Shown here piece by piece: positions 1 to 10,625 of a stretch of DNA of 36,262 nt. How positions within the stretch are numbered: position 1 is the stretch's first letter; each line of letters begins with the position of its first letter. A program made the position numbers and the translations under genes. Under the pieces are notes generated by a model. The model did not search any database. It was not told where the DNA came from and saw only the letters and a list, made by a program, of their open reading frames with translations. Origin of the DNA: Gammaproteobacteria bacterium (GTDB lineage: Bacteria > Pseudomonadota > Gammaproteobacteria > Pseudomonadales > Azotimanducaceae); contig JAPPND010000142.1 in the NCBI GenBank assembly GCA_028818795.1, positions 4,051 through 40,312 of the forward strand. Direction: 5' to 3'.

Positions 1-2
1 CC

Positions 3-2588
<2,586 letters not shown>

Positions 2589-2592
<4 letters not shown>

Positions 2593-3464
2593 GCATCCTG
2601 GTTGATCGCGATACCCAGGTCATCTGCCAAGGGTTCACCGGCTCCCAGGGGACGCTGCACAGCGAACAGGCGATCGCCTACGGGACGCAACTCGTCGGCG
2701 GCGTGACCCCGGGGAAGGGCGGCTCGACGCACTTGGAACGGCCCGTGTTCGATACCGTGTCCGACGCGGCGGCTGAGACGGGCGCCACGGTTTCCGTGAT
2801 CTACGTGCCGGCCCGGTTCTGCAAGGACTCGATCCTGGAGGCCATCGACGCCGGAATCGAACTGATCGTCTGCATCACCGAGGGGATCCCGACGCTCGAC
2901 ATGCTGATCGTCAAGGATCGGCTGGACACCTTGGGTACCCGGCTGATCGGCCCGAACTGCCCCGGCGTGATCACCCCGGGCGAGTGCAAGATCGGCATCA
3001 TGCCCGGGGATATTCACCTGCCGGGGAAGGTCGGCGTGGTGTCCCGATCGGGGACGCTCACCTACGAAGCGGTCAAGCAGACCACCGACAAGGGGTTCGG
3101 CCAATCGACCTGCGTCGGCATCGGCGGCGATCCCATACCGGGCACCCACTTCACCGACGTGCTGGCACTCTTCGAGGCGGATCCGGCCACGGAGGCGATC
3201 GTGCTGGTCGGCGAGATCGGCGGCACGGCGGAGGAGGAGGCCGCGGCGTTCATCGCGGACAACGTCACCAAGCCCGTTGTCGCCTACATCGCGGGCGTCA
3301 CGGCGCCGCCCGGCAAACGCATGGGCCACGCCGGCGCGATCATCGCCGGCGGCAAAGGCACGGCGGCGGAGAAGTACGAGGCGCTCGAGGAGGCGGGCGT
3401 GAAGACCGTCAGGAGTCTGGCGGAGATCGGAAATGCGTTGGGGGAAACAACCGGCTGGGAGTGA
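2589..3464 (+). CDS. sucD: Succinyl-CoA ligase, alpha subunit
   Basis: This is the CoA-binding subunit carrying the phosphohistidine intermediate. At 291 residues it has the family's normal length. It begins [21 protein letters not shown], the CoA-binding Rossmann domain; [20 protein letters not shown] follows, and [16 protein letters not shown] contains the conserved active-site histidine. The start overlaps the sucC stop by four bases. Its last 181 bases are also read on the other strand as the C-terminal part of the GIY-YIG gene of the defence cassette. The sucD product itself looks complete to its normal end (ALGETTGWE), so the antisense overlap reflects the neighbour rather than damage to sucD. 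Confidence 0.98.
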
Positions 3465-3745
3465 TTACGCGTGACGAGTGTAGCGTCACCGTTTCCTCCT
3501 GACGTTATCCGGCAAGTCGGTCCTAAGTGATCGTCATGTCGGAGCGGGGCCAACGCATCGTGCAAGAAACTCTCAACTTCCCGCGTGTATGCCCGAGGAA
3601 CCTCGATTTCGGCTATTGATTCCAAGGGATACGGCTGTCCCCTCTCCAGTTGATCCTTGCGACGATCTAAGTTCGTGGTCAAACCAATTTTGACTAGGGG
3701 CTCCCTCGAAAAAACTTGGTTCGAAATGGCGTACACTTTTGCCAT
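3284..3745 (-). CDS. Short GIY-YIG (T5orf172/Mug113-like) nuclease-domain protein
   Basis: Fourth gene of the minus-strand cassette. From the ATG at 3745 it reads MAKVYAISN, then [17 protein letters not shown], then [14 protein letters not shown]. These are the three landmarks of T5orf172/GIY-YIG domains: a degenerate VYAIS strand, KIGLT with the conserved Arg in NLDRR, and the helix ending in a catalytic-type Glu. The family usually continues with an R-x-x-x-x-E-F-F segment after the last Arg. Here the frame instead runs through about 20 residues of intergenic sequence and then antisense through the end of sucD to 3284, so only about the first 60 residues look genuine. The other two frames stop almost at once after APL. 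Longer starts exist at 3760, 3766 and GTG 3787; 3745 best matches the family N-terminus. It could be a truncated but active domain or a decayed gene. Confidence 0.6.
   Translation of the reverse strand: MAKVYAISNQVFSREPLVKIGLTTNLDRRKDQLERGQPYPLESIAEIEVPRAYTREVESFLHDALAPLRHDDHLGPTCRITSGGNGDATLVTRNHSQPVVSPNAFPISARLLTVFTPASSSASYFSAAVPLPPAMIAPAWPMRLPGGAVTPAM
3471..3489 (+). terminator. Hairpin just after sucD, weak terminator candidate
   Basis: GTGACG (3471-3476) and CGTCAC (3484-3489) form a six-base-pair stem with a seven-base loop, seven bases after the sucD stop. The following bases are GTTTCC, a poor T tract. It could end the sucCD transcript, but it also lies inside the antisense C-terminal reading of the GIY-YIG gene. 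Confidence 0.3.
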
Positions 3746-3835
3746 CGGTTTGCCGTCCATTGCCATCGCATCGATCAACCTTAGCACGGACGGTGGCGGA
3801 CGGTTGCTTCGTCTCGGTGGTTTGAGCGAACCAAA

Positions 3836-4915
3836 CTATCGTAGAAGCCCGACCAACCGAGTTGTGTGCCGGGAACCCAAAGCGAAGAGTGTGCCTGTCT
3901 GGGACGACGCGGACGCCCATGCATTGGCGAGGTCGGAACCTAGCGGGGTTACGACAAGCTCGAACGAGCCATCTCGCAGGCACCGGAACAGGACGACCGA
4001 ATCCGCGTAACTTGGACCGCCCTGGCTCCTGGTTGGTAGATTGAACCGTTCCATGCGGTTGTTGCCATGCCAGGTCAGCCGTCGTTCGGACCATGTCTGG
4101 GATCCTCGACGGAGCTTGATCAGTGCAATGGTTAGGTTGTGTGGGTGATCGTACCTCTGGAAATCCAAGCCGAAGAAGCGATGTCCGCCTCGGGGTAGTT
4201 CGAGTTGGTTCTGTGAGCCGCCCTGAAGCGCATCGGCATGTACCCACATGGCATCGTGAGCGGCAAGGTCGATACTGCCCGACTCGACGACATCGCGGAA
4301 AGACTGCAGCGGTTCGCTCGGCGAGAATGCGGGCACGGGATGTCCCTCGGTATGCGAGGAGCGCGGCGGGCGCGAACGGCGTCCCAGGTTATAGGCGTCG
4401 AGCATCTTAGGAGTAAGGAGTTGTGACACTCGCGACAGTTCCGAAAACACCGCATCAACTTCGGAGGCGGCGACTGCGCGTTGCGACCAGCCTACCTCCG
4501 TATTCACGGTGAAGCCTCTCGACGTCAGATTGGCGGATGCGATGAGGACATTGCAGGTCTGGTCGCCGATAGCGAAGGCATAGACCTTCGGATGGAAGGC
4601 TGTCCCGCGCGCGACGAAGTCCGAACCTTGGTCACTGCTGCCGCCGATGCGAACCGTCGCGTTGTTGAGCGATAGCCAGTGCTCAAGAGCTTGGGGTTCT
4701 GTGATCCCGAAATCGAAGGAAGTGACAAGCGTTTTGGCGATGGTCGAGAATGCGCTGGGGCCTACGGATTGCGCGAGCGAATCGGGCAGGAGTTTCGAGC
4801 CAGCAAGCGTCGTATATGCGGAAGCGACTTGCACGGCGGCGGTTTCCTCGCCGATCAGATCAGCGACAGCGTCTCGGATCTTGCTTGGTGCGTGTGGGCT
4901 TTGAACCACTAGCAT
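3836..4915 (-). CDS. PLD-like (HxK) restriction-type endonuclease with C-terminal DNA-binding region
   Basis: 359 residues without a signal peptide. The N-terminal half is a phospholipase-D-type nuclease: H108-x-K110 lies in FHPKVYAF, followed by CNVLIASANLTSRGFTVNTE with Ser127, Asn129 and Glu140 in the positions of the conserved polar residues. Only one HKD-type motif is present, as in enzymes such as BfiI and NgoFVII-like nucleases that dimerise to form one site. Those enzymes cut DNA without a metal cofactor (family knowledge). The C-terminal ~130 residues, including GHRFFGLDFQRYD and WHGNNRMERFNLPT, occupy the place of the specificity domain in such enzymes; calling it B3-like is inference. 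The ATG at 4915 overlaps the stop of the preceding methyltransferase by seven bases, indicating coupled expression. Most likely it is the cutting subunit of the cassette. Confidence 0.8.
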   Translation of the reverse strand: MLVVQSPHAPSKIRDAVADLIGEETAAVQVASAYTTLAGSKLLPDSLAQSVGPSAFSTIAKTLVTSFDFGITEPQALEHWLSLNNATVRIGGSSDQGSDFVARGTAFHPKVYAFAIGDQTCNVLIASANLTSRGFTVNTEVGWSQRAVAASEVDAVFSELSRVSQLLTPKMLDAYNLGRRSRPPRSSHTEGHPVPAFSPSEPLQSFRDVVESGSIDLAAHDAMWVHADALQGGSQNQLELPRGGHRFFGLDFQRYDHPHNLTIALIKLRRGSQTWSERRLTWHGNNRMERFNLPTRSQGGPSYADSVVLFRCLRDGSFELVVTPLGSDLANAWASASSQTGTLFALGSRHTTRLVGLLR

Positions 4916-7140
4916 GAGGCGCGTCCATTCTTGCCGCGTGTTCCGGGTCCACCGCCTTTGCGGGAACGCCGGCGAGTGATTCGGAGTTCACGTTCGCGTG
5001 CCTGTAAGGCAGTGTGGAAGCGAACCACCTCTGACTCGGTCGTTTTAGGTAGAAGGAGCGCACGTAGGACAATCCTGTCGACTTGCGTCTCCTCGGACGG
5101 TGACCGGCGGCTGCAGATTGCGTCGAGATGCTCACGGGTCTCGAGAGGCAAGTCCGGAAGAGGCAGTTGCCTGAGGTGAGTGGCTTCGAGCTTGAGGGCT
5201 CCGCCACCCATGCGGGTGCCGGTCGCCTCGATGAGAGTGCGGGACCAAGTGCTGTTTAGGATCGCCGCCAATAGGCCTGGCGACCATTCGCGTTGATGGG
5301 ACCAGATGCCCGAAAAGTTCGCATCCACCAAGAGATCCCGGTCCGCGTTCACGTAGGTGCATGGCGCATGGTCGACGACTCTCGGAATGAACGCGTCGGG
5401 TTGGTGACGGGGCATGAAAGGGGGCAGCATGTACCAGAAGCGAGGAGGCGCGTTGTTACTTGATGGGCGTACATTCGTACGAACCGCCGAAAGGGCGGGT
5501 ACTGGTTGACCGCCTGGGGAACCTCTGAGCGAAACATCAGCTGCCTCGCGAACGTAGTGCGCAAGATCGTCCGGCATCTGGCATGGAGGCTGCTGCCCTA
5601 GACGTCGGTAGACTGGCAGCGCTTCTTTGACTGTCGGCATGTCCTCGGGTAGCGCCCATTGGCGTAGATCAAGCAGGCGCGTCGTGGTCGTGCCAAGCTG
5701 CCATGCCGGTAGCTCGCCTTGGCGGTGGAGGACAGTGCGCAGAGTGGCATTGGGCACACGCAAAGTCCTTGATCCGAACTCTGCGTTGGTGGTCATGATC
5801 GACCATCCGTTCGTGAGTCGCTGGATCAACTGAACATAGAAGAACCGGTTGCAGCCAGTTCGGAGCCCCTGGCCGACTTTGATGCCGAAGTTTTCCATCG
5901 GGCCGAGTAAGTCCGAACGGAACGCTGCCGGCAGGATGTCGCGCACGGCTTCCGGAACCGGTGCGCTATCACAGCGTGGTCGGAAGGTCCCTCGAAGGCG
6001 GGAAGAGATGGACGTGTGGTTACTGGCTTCCACAGCGGAGAGCCAAGCCGAAGGGCCTGTCCGGCTGCGAAGTGAATCCCACTCGTCGTGTAGCGAGATT
6101 CGGCGCGACGATAGGCCGTTAGTCGACATTTGCGGCTGCCCGCATCTGCACCAAGTCGCGAAAGTGGCTTCCGGGCACTCTGTTGAGAAGGTGCCGCCTA
6201 CAAGCGACCCGGTCGACGTGGCCTCCGGCAAGATTTTGGTCCAGAGCGCGGAGTGCCAGGTGGTTCTGGTCTCGAGCGGCACGCTGGTTGCGTCGTCGGA
6301 GAGACGCCGAGCCACGATGAGATGCGTACCCACGGCAGCATCGGGAAACCAGCCAGGTTGCGAGTCCTCAATGACGAACTCAATCTCGAAAGCCCGGAGC
6401 ATTAGGTATCGAACGACATCGGCGTAGGCCCGTGAGCGCCAAGTCGATGGGGAGACGAGCGCCAATCGTCCGCCGGGACGGACTAGGAGTGCGCAAAGCA
6501 GCCAAGCCGGAACCGAAAGATCGGCAAGTCCCGAATAGCCAGTGGCGAGGGTTGCCCAAAGATCCTTCGAAGATCCTTGGGGAATTCGCGCGGTAATCGC
6601 CGCTAAGCCTTCGCGTACCGGTTTGCCACGACCGTTCATGGATTGGTAGCGTACGTACGGCGGATTGGCGATCACGAGATCGTAGGAAAGACAATCGAGT
6701 TGATCGTGGGTGTCTGCGACGAAAGCGTCGGCCCGCAGAACGCGATACCCAATATTGTCCTGATTTGCGACGACGCGAAGCCGATGCTCGCAGAGCTCTG
6801 CGGATCGCGCATCGATTTCTATCGCATCGAGGTCGCGAATCCGTATTCCGCGATGGCGGCCGGCGTCCCAGACGGCATCTAGGAGATCGCCGGTTCCGGC
6901 AAAGGGATCGAGGATGCGTTCCGTGCCGTCTGAGATCGCGAGATGGGCAAGTAGACGACCGACTCTTGATCCGGTGTAGAACTGTCCAAGCACTTTCCGC
7001 CCAGGTGCCGGGAGAGCCTGCTCGAACGCACGTGACTCGTCCCGAAGATCTGCTAGGAGCTTACTCGCCGACACGCGTGGACTCGGGGGAATGGCGTGTT
7101 GCGTGCCAACGATAGTAGTCCTCGGCATCGATCGGGACAT
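4909..7140 (-). CDS. Eco57I/TaqI-like N6-adenine DNA methyltransferase
   Basis: 743 residues. Methylates adenine in DNA using S-adenosylmethionine. Gamma-class motif order is visible: motif X GQFYT at residues 52-56, motif I DPFAGTGDLL at 78-87 (SAM binding), motif II AIEID at 106-110, and the catalytic NPPY at 159-162. A long region to the C-terminus, with ILNSTWSRTLIEATGTRMGGGALKLEA split across a TaqI-type specificity domain (L-P-L-P-D-L-P near the end), reads like a target recognition domain. No nuclease or helicase motif was seen, so this is modification only, unlike type IIG enzymes or BREX PglX in context. The start at 7140 gives an 80-base overlap with the preceding gene; GTG at 7074 is the next candidate. 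It overlaps the PLD gene by seven bases. Confidence 0.88.
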   Translation of the reverse strand: MSRSMPRTTIVGTQHAIPPSPRVSASKLLADLRDESRAFEQALPAPGRKVLGQFYTGSRVGRLLAHLAISDGTERILDPFAGTGDLLDAVWDAGRHRGIRIRDLDAIEIDARSAELCEHRLRVVANQDNIGYRVLRADAFVADTHDQLDCLSYDLVIANPPYVRYQSMNGRGKPVREGLAAITARIPQGSSKDLWATLATGYSGLADLSVPAWLLCALLVRPGGRLALVSPSTWRSRAYADVVRYLMLRAFEIEFVIEDSQPGWFPDAAVGTHLIVARRLSDDATSVPLETRTTWHSALWTKILPEATSTGSLVGGTFSTECPEATFATWCRCGQPQMSTNGLSSRRISLHDEWDSLRSRTGPSAWLSAVEASNHTSISSRLRGTFRPRCDSAPVPEAVRDILPAAFRSDLLGPMENFGIKVGQGLRTGCNRFFYVQLIQRLTNGWSIMTTNAEFGSRTLRVPNATLRTVLHRQGELPAWQLGTTTTRLLDLRQWALPEDMPTVKEALPVYRRLGQQPPCQMPDDLAHYVREAADVSLRGSPGGQPVPALSAVRTNVRPSSNNAPPRFWYMLPPFMPRHQPDAFIPRVVDHAPCTYVNADRDLLVDANFSGIWSHQREWSPGLLAAILNSTWSRTLIEATGTRMGGGALKLEATHLRQLPLPDLPLETREHLDAICSRRSPSEETQVDRIVLRALLLPKTTESEVVRFHTALQARERELRITRRRSRKGGGPGTRGKNGRASC

Positions 7141-8860
7141 TCTGATTATTGGCGAGATAGTAGCTTACTAGGCGCGAATAGAGGCGCTCCGGCGTCTGCT
7201 CGGTAGCGTCGTTTGCTTCTCGTTGCAGCGTCTCAGCCACTTCCCATGCAGTGCCAACACGACCATTCGCGCTGCGAGACTGTTTCTGGAGCAGCAGGAC
7301 CGGATCGCCTCGTACGGCACCGTTGGTTGTCACCTGCTTGAAGCTGCCTTGCTTCTTGTCGAGAACGCCGGCGTGCTCAACGCTAAGCCCCGCGTCTGTG
7401 TAAGCGGCCTGAAGGGCATTCCATACCTTGGCGCTAGCAGAGTGGAATACCAAGGTTGCTTTGCCACCTGGTCGCAGAATCCGGTTCATCTCGGCGAATG
7501 CACAGGTAAGAAGCCGCTGGTACGTGTCGACGCCCTTTCCTTGGCTTCGACTAATGATGGCTTCGTCCGTTGCGTTAGTCACGTGGCCAAGCCACGACTC
7601 GTTGAGCATCGAGACTTCCGAATACGGAATGTTGGCGCCAAACGGTGGGTCGGTGAAAACGTAGTCGACTGATCGGTCGGGCAGGTCCACAGCGAGACTT
7701 GACCTTTGGTGAACGACTGCGCGAGCGGTGCGACGGTGAACCGAATCGAAGGCGTTCGCGATGCTGTTGAGTTTGCGCGCTAGTCCCCGGAACACGTTCT
7801 TTTCCACCGGTAGTCCGCTCACGTAAAGGACGCCTGGTTGGGCACTGGTGACAACGAGATCCTTCTGGCCCGACTTCGCGACGACGCGCGTCATGATCGT
7901 CGCATGGGATTGGTTGTAGCTTAGGAGCCAGAAACGGAGAGCGTCGCCCAGCGCACCTTGATGGGACGCGACGCTTTCCCAAAGTCGCCCGAAAGCGATG
8001 AGATTGCGGCGGGTGTAGAAGTGGTGGACGTGCGAGATGCCCCGGTGGTAGCCGCTTCGGTAAAGGTCTCCCCAGGGAATCGCGAACGTTGGTACGCACT
8101 CCGGGATCTGTTCGTGTTCGACTCGGGCAAGTAGCGTCAGGTCATTTTCATTGGGATCGCGTGACCAAGTGGATTTTTCCGTGACGCCGTACACGCGGCC
8201 CATCGTGCGGCAACGGGACTCGGCGACACGGCCGAGGAGATCGTCTCGGGTTTGCTGCATGACGCGATCCAGAGCTCCCACCGGGTGCTCGGCATTGCAG
8301 AGCGGGCAGCGGAACTGGGAATCAATGCGTGCTGGACCCGTGGAAACGCATGAGTCCCAAACGGTCGTGCGGCCGCCACAGGTGGAGCAGCACAGGATGT
8401 CGCTCCAGACGACGTGCCTGACACATCCCTCGCGTCCGAGCGGATCCTCGGCGGCGTATAGCCACCCAAAATCGGATGTCACGCTTTGGAGCACATCTTC
8501 GGCCGCTGAACGGAAGCGCATCGGGTCGGGAGGATTGTTGAGGACTCGGGCCACGAAGGCGCCGAGAGCTCCTAGTTCGTAGAGGACCGCGTTCCGCGGT
8601 CCCCACTGGGCGCGTATGCCTAGACGCTTGGCCTCGCGGCGAAGTGGCGGGGGCGGGTCTCCGCACAATAGCGCCGCAAGGCCGGTAGTGCCGCTACCGG
8701 CGAAACCGTCGAATACGGTTTCCCCGGGCTTCGTGTGAGCCGCGATGTAGAGGGCAATGGCCTCGGGAGAGATCTTCGTGGGGTAGGGGAATGCCCCATA
8801 GAGCGGGCCATTCCGGGTGGCGGGCAATGCGGCCCCGTAGAGTGCGGCAACCGGGTTCAT
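7061..8860 (-). CDS. DNA methyltransferase with inserted zinc-ribbon-like motif
   Basis: 599 residues, first gene of the cassette. The N-terminus has PYPTKISPEAIALYI followed by VFDGFAGSGTTGLAAL (residues 49-62), the motif X/motif I pair of amino-methyltransferases. The catalytic motif IV is FTDPPFGAN at 402-410, and ILRPGGKATLVFH at 461-473 is a later core strand. Between motifs I and IV lies an insert of more than 300 residues carrying two Cys pairs, CSTC (158-161) and CPLC (185-188), which look like a zinc ribbon. The DPPF tetrad favours adenine-N6 over cytosine-N4 chemistry. This layout occurs in large 'DNA methylase' families near DUF1156 proteins (from memory). No clear Shine-Dalgarno precedes the ATG. 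The 3' end overlaps the second methyltransferase by 80 bases. The target sequence is unknown. Confidence 0.82.
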   Translation of the reverse strand: MNPVAALYGAALPATRNGPLYGAFPYPTKISPEAIALYIAAHTKPGETVFDGFAGSGTTGLAALLCGDPPPPLRREAKRLGIRAQWGPRNAVLYELGALGAFVARVLNNPPDPMRFRSAAEDVLQSVTSDFGWLYAAEDPLGREGCVRHVVWSDILCCSTCGGRTTVWDSCVSTGPARIDSQFRCPLCNAEHPVGALDRVMQQTRDDLLGRVAESRCRTMGRVYGVTEKSTWSRDPNENDLTLLARVEHEQIPECVPTFAIPWGDLYRSGYHRGISHVHHFYTRRNLIAFGRLWESVASHQGALGDALRFWLLSYNQSHATIMTRVVAKSGQKDLVVTSAQPGVLYVSGLPVEKNVFRGLARKLNSIANAFDSVHRRTARAVVHQRSSLAVDLPDRSVDYVFTDPPFGANIPYSEVSMLNESWLGHVTNATDEAIISRSQGKGVDTYQRLLTCAFAEMNRILRPGGKATLVFHSASAKVWNALQAAYTDAGLSVEHAGVLDKKQGSFKQVTTNGAVRGDPVLLLQKQSRSANGRVGTAWEVAETLQREANDATEQTPERLYSRLVSYYLANNQNVPIDAEDYYRWHATRHSPESTRVGE

Positions 8861-9333
8861 CGACAGTCGTTGTTACGAGGGTTGTAGTGACGGTATCTGG
8901 TGAGCGCAGACGAGCGGAAGCCCCGACGTGGATGGACCCCCTTGGGAGCGCGGAGATGCCGAACCGGTCGTCGTGGCTCCCGAGTGTGGCGCGCTTGGGG
9001 TGGCGTACGAACGTCTACCGCGTAGGGCTTTCGCTGCCTAAGGCGTATAGGGTGGCCACTGGCCGTTGGACGAGAGACCCGCATGGGCCGAGACGATCCT
9101 TGTCCGCGTCGCGGATGATCATATCACGCCGCCCATAGAGGCTGGTGCTTGAGGTTCAATCCTGGGCACGTAGACACCCATCTATCGTGAGTCAACTTTC
9201 GCCATAATCTCCTTGCACGGTTGAACGGGAGCTTTAGGGTTCGTTGCTCTATAGTGCTGCAACAGGTCTTGGATGCCCGTGGACATGGTTCAACGCGTTC
9301 GCCTTGGCTACCCCATAGCCTTGGGTTGCCCCG
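8861..9333. other. 473-base gap without a supportable gene
   Basis: This stretch separates the cassette's first gene from the antitoxin-like gene and should hold promoters for both. On the plus strand TATAGT at 9250-9255 resembles a -10 element, but no good -35 lies 16-18 bases before it. On the minus strand nothing better than TAACAA/TACAAC-like hexamers precedes the methyltransferase. A 75-codon minus-strand frame (8857-9084) is rich in Arg and Pro and looks like out-of-frame noise. No repeat, tRNA or attachment site was recognised. Confidence 0.5.
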
Positions 9334-9852
9334 ATGGCCCTCGAATCCTTCAACCGTAGGCTATGTGGCGTGATGATCGACGGGCAGACAGGTGCCGAGT
9401 TGACCGTGCTGGAGACGCAAGTGCTCACGGACGCGGGCGTGGACTTGAACACGGAAGCTCGGACGGATCCGCTGGGAGCGACTGCGGCGTTGTTCGCTAG
9501 CATCATCGGGACAGGGCTTACAACGGACGAGGCCGCGAGGCGCTTGGACCTGCGGCAAAACTGCGTCCGACAGATGATTGCCCGGCGAACTCTCTACAGC
9601 GGGCTACTGGACAACCGCCGTTATATCCCGCTCTTCCAATTCGAAGCGGGCGGCGGCTTGATTCCGAACATCACCGAAGTCAATGCGGCGTTGCCGGACG
9701 ACCTCCATCCTGTCGATGTATACGACTGGTATACGCGAGCCGATCCGGATCTGTTCGTCGGAGATGACATCGATGCGCCTATGAGCCCTTTGGCATGGCT
9801 CCGCAACGGCGGGGATGTCGAGTCGGTCTTGACGCTTGCTCGACGGCTTTGA
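9334..9852 (+). CDS. HTH / DUF2384-like (Xre/MbcA/ParS-type) antitoxin-like protein, without visible toxin
   Basis: 172 residues, soluble. The middle (about 62-103) contains GLTTDEAARRLDLRQNCVRQMIARRTLY followed by RRYIPLFQF (split here by a few residues), which reads as an excisionase/MerR-like winged helix that uses a small domain to choose DNA. The C-terminal PMSPLAWLRNGGDVESVLTLA (residues 149-169) matches the toxin-binding end of the Xre/MbcA/ParS family, in which P-x-x-W-L-x-x-G is typical. Such proteins usually sit directly before a RES-domain toxin gene. Here nothing follows on this strand before htpG, and the next gene is a broken Uma2 gene on the other strand. No Shine-Dalgarno is visible at 9334, so the start is uncertain. 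It may be an orphan antitoxin or a stand-alone regulator. Confidence 0.65.
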   Translation: MALESFNRRLCGVMIDGQTGAELTVLETQVLTDAGVDLNTEARTDPLGATAALFASIIGTGLTTDEAARRLDLRQNCVRQMIARRTLYSGLLDNRRYIPLFQFEAGGGLIPNITEVNAALPDDLHPVDVYDWYTRADPDLFVGDDIDAPMSPLAWLRNGGDVESVLTLARRL

Positions 9853-9925
9853 CCAATCGTTGCGACGCTCCCGGCGATGCCACCTCACCATGCGTGGGCC
9901 GGGACGCGACTATCGCCGGTCCCCA

Positions 9926-10578
9926 CTACCAGATGCCAGCCATTACCAGGCGGAAGCCCGCCAGAACGGGGTTCCCCTGAACGCTAACCGGTTCGTGGAG
10001 GATGTCCACATCGGCACTCGGCCGATAGACGTATACGTCACGGGCGAACGGATCGATAAGCCAGCCGAGCCTCAGTCCATTGGACACGTATTGCCGCATC
10101 TTCGCCTGGGTGTCCGCCAGCGAATCCGACAGGGAACGCAATTCGATGACGAAGTCCGTGCAGAGCGGAAGAAAACGCTCCTGTTGTTCTGCGGTCAGCG
10201 CATCGAGGCGCTCGTATCGAACCATCCGGCATCGGGGGCAAACATCGAGGTGTCCGGCAGCACGAACCCGCCGGAAGACTCAGTCGCCGATCCCGTGCCG
10301 TCCCTTGCGGCCCACTGGACGAGTTGCATGACGATGTTCGCGTTGCGGTGGCTGGTCTTGAACCCGGCTGGTGGCCCGATGATCAAGTCACCCTCGACCG
10401 TTCGTTCGATTCGCAAGACGTCATTCGCCTGACACAACTCGTACAACCAGTCGTCGGTGCTTCGGAAGGGCAGGCGAAGCAGCAATGGCAAGGACGCCAG
10501 CGCGTCGACGCGTAAGGGGTGGTGCCCGTAGCCGCCGCGACGAACGGGCAAGAGGGTTGCTTCGGGCGTGGCATCCAT
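9926..10578 (-). pseudogene. Uma2-family (DUF820) endonuclease-fold gene broken by a one-base frameshift
   Basis: Two adjacent frames together give a complete Uma2 protein. Frame one starts at ATG 10578 (MDATPEATLL) and contains GDLIIGPPAGFKTSHRNANI and FVLPDTSMFAPDAGW, then runs off into FDTSASMR and a stop at 10195. Frame two resumes with VRYERLDALTAEQQERFLPL, followed by FVIELRSLSD with the PD-(D/E)XK-type Glu, KMRQYVSNGLRLGWLIDP and VLAGFRL, stopping at 9926. The join is at TGGTTCGA near 10223. One extra G (TGGGTTCGA) would restore an intact frame, so a one-base deletion in a G run is the simplest explanation. Uma2 genes are abundant, often mobile and of largely unknown function. Either real decay or a sequencing error is possible. 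Confidence 0.8.
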
Positions 10579-10625
10579 GAGGACGGAGCCTACTCCATGA
10601 ACGGTTTGGCGTTCGGTGGCCTCGT

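Noticed and set aside
8857-9084. 75-codon minus-strand frame just upstream of the first cassette gene
   Set aside because: Rich in Arg, Pro and His with no domain-like pattern, and it overlaps the methyltransferase start; typical out-of-frame reading of GC-rich DNA.
9151-9170. GGTTCAATCC-like bases resembling a tRNA T-arm (possible attachment-site remnant)
   Set aside because: The flanking bases do not pair as a T stem and no acceptor or anticodon arm can be drawn.
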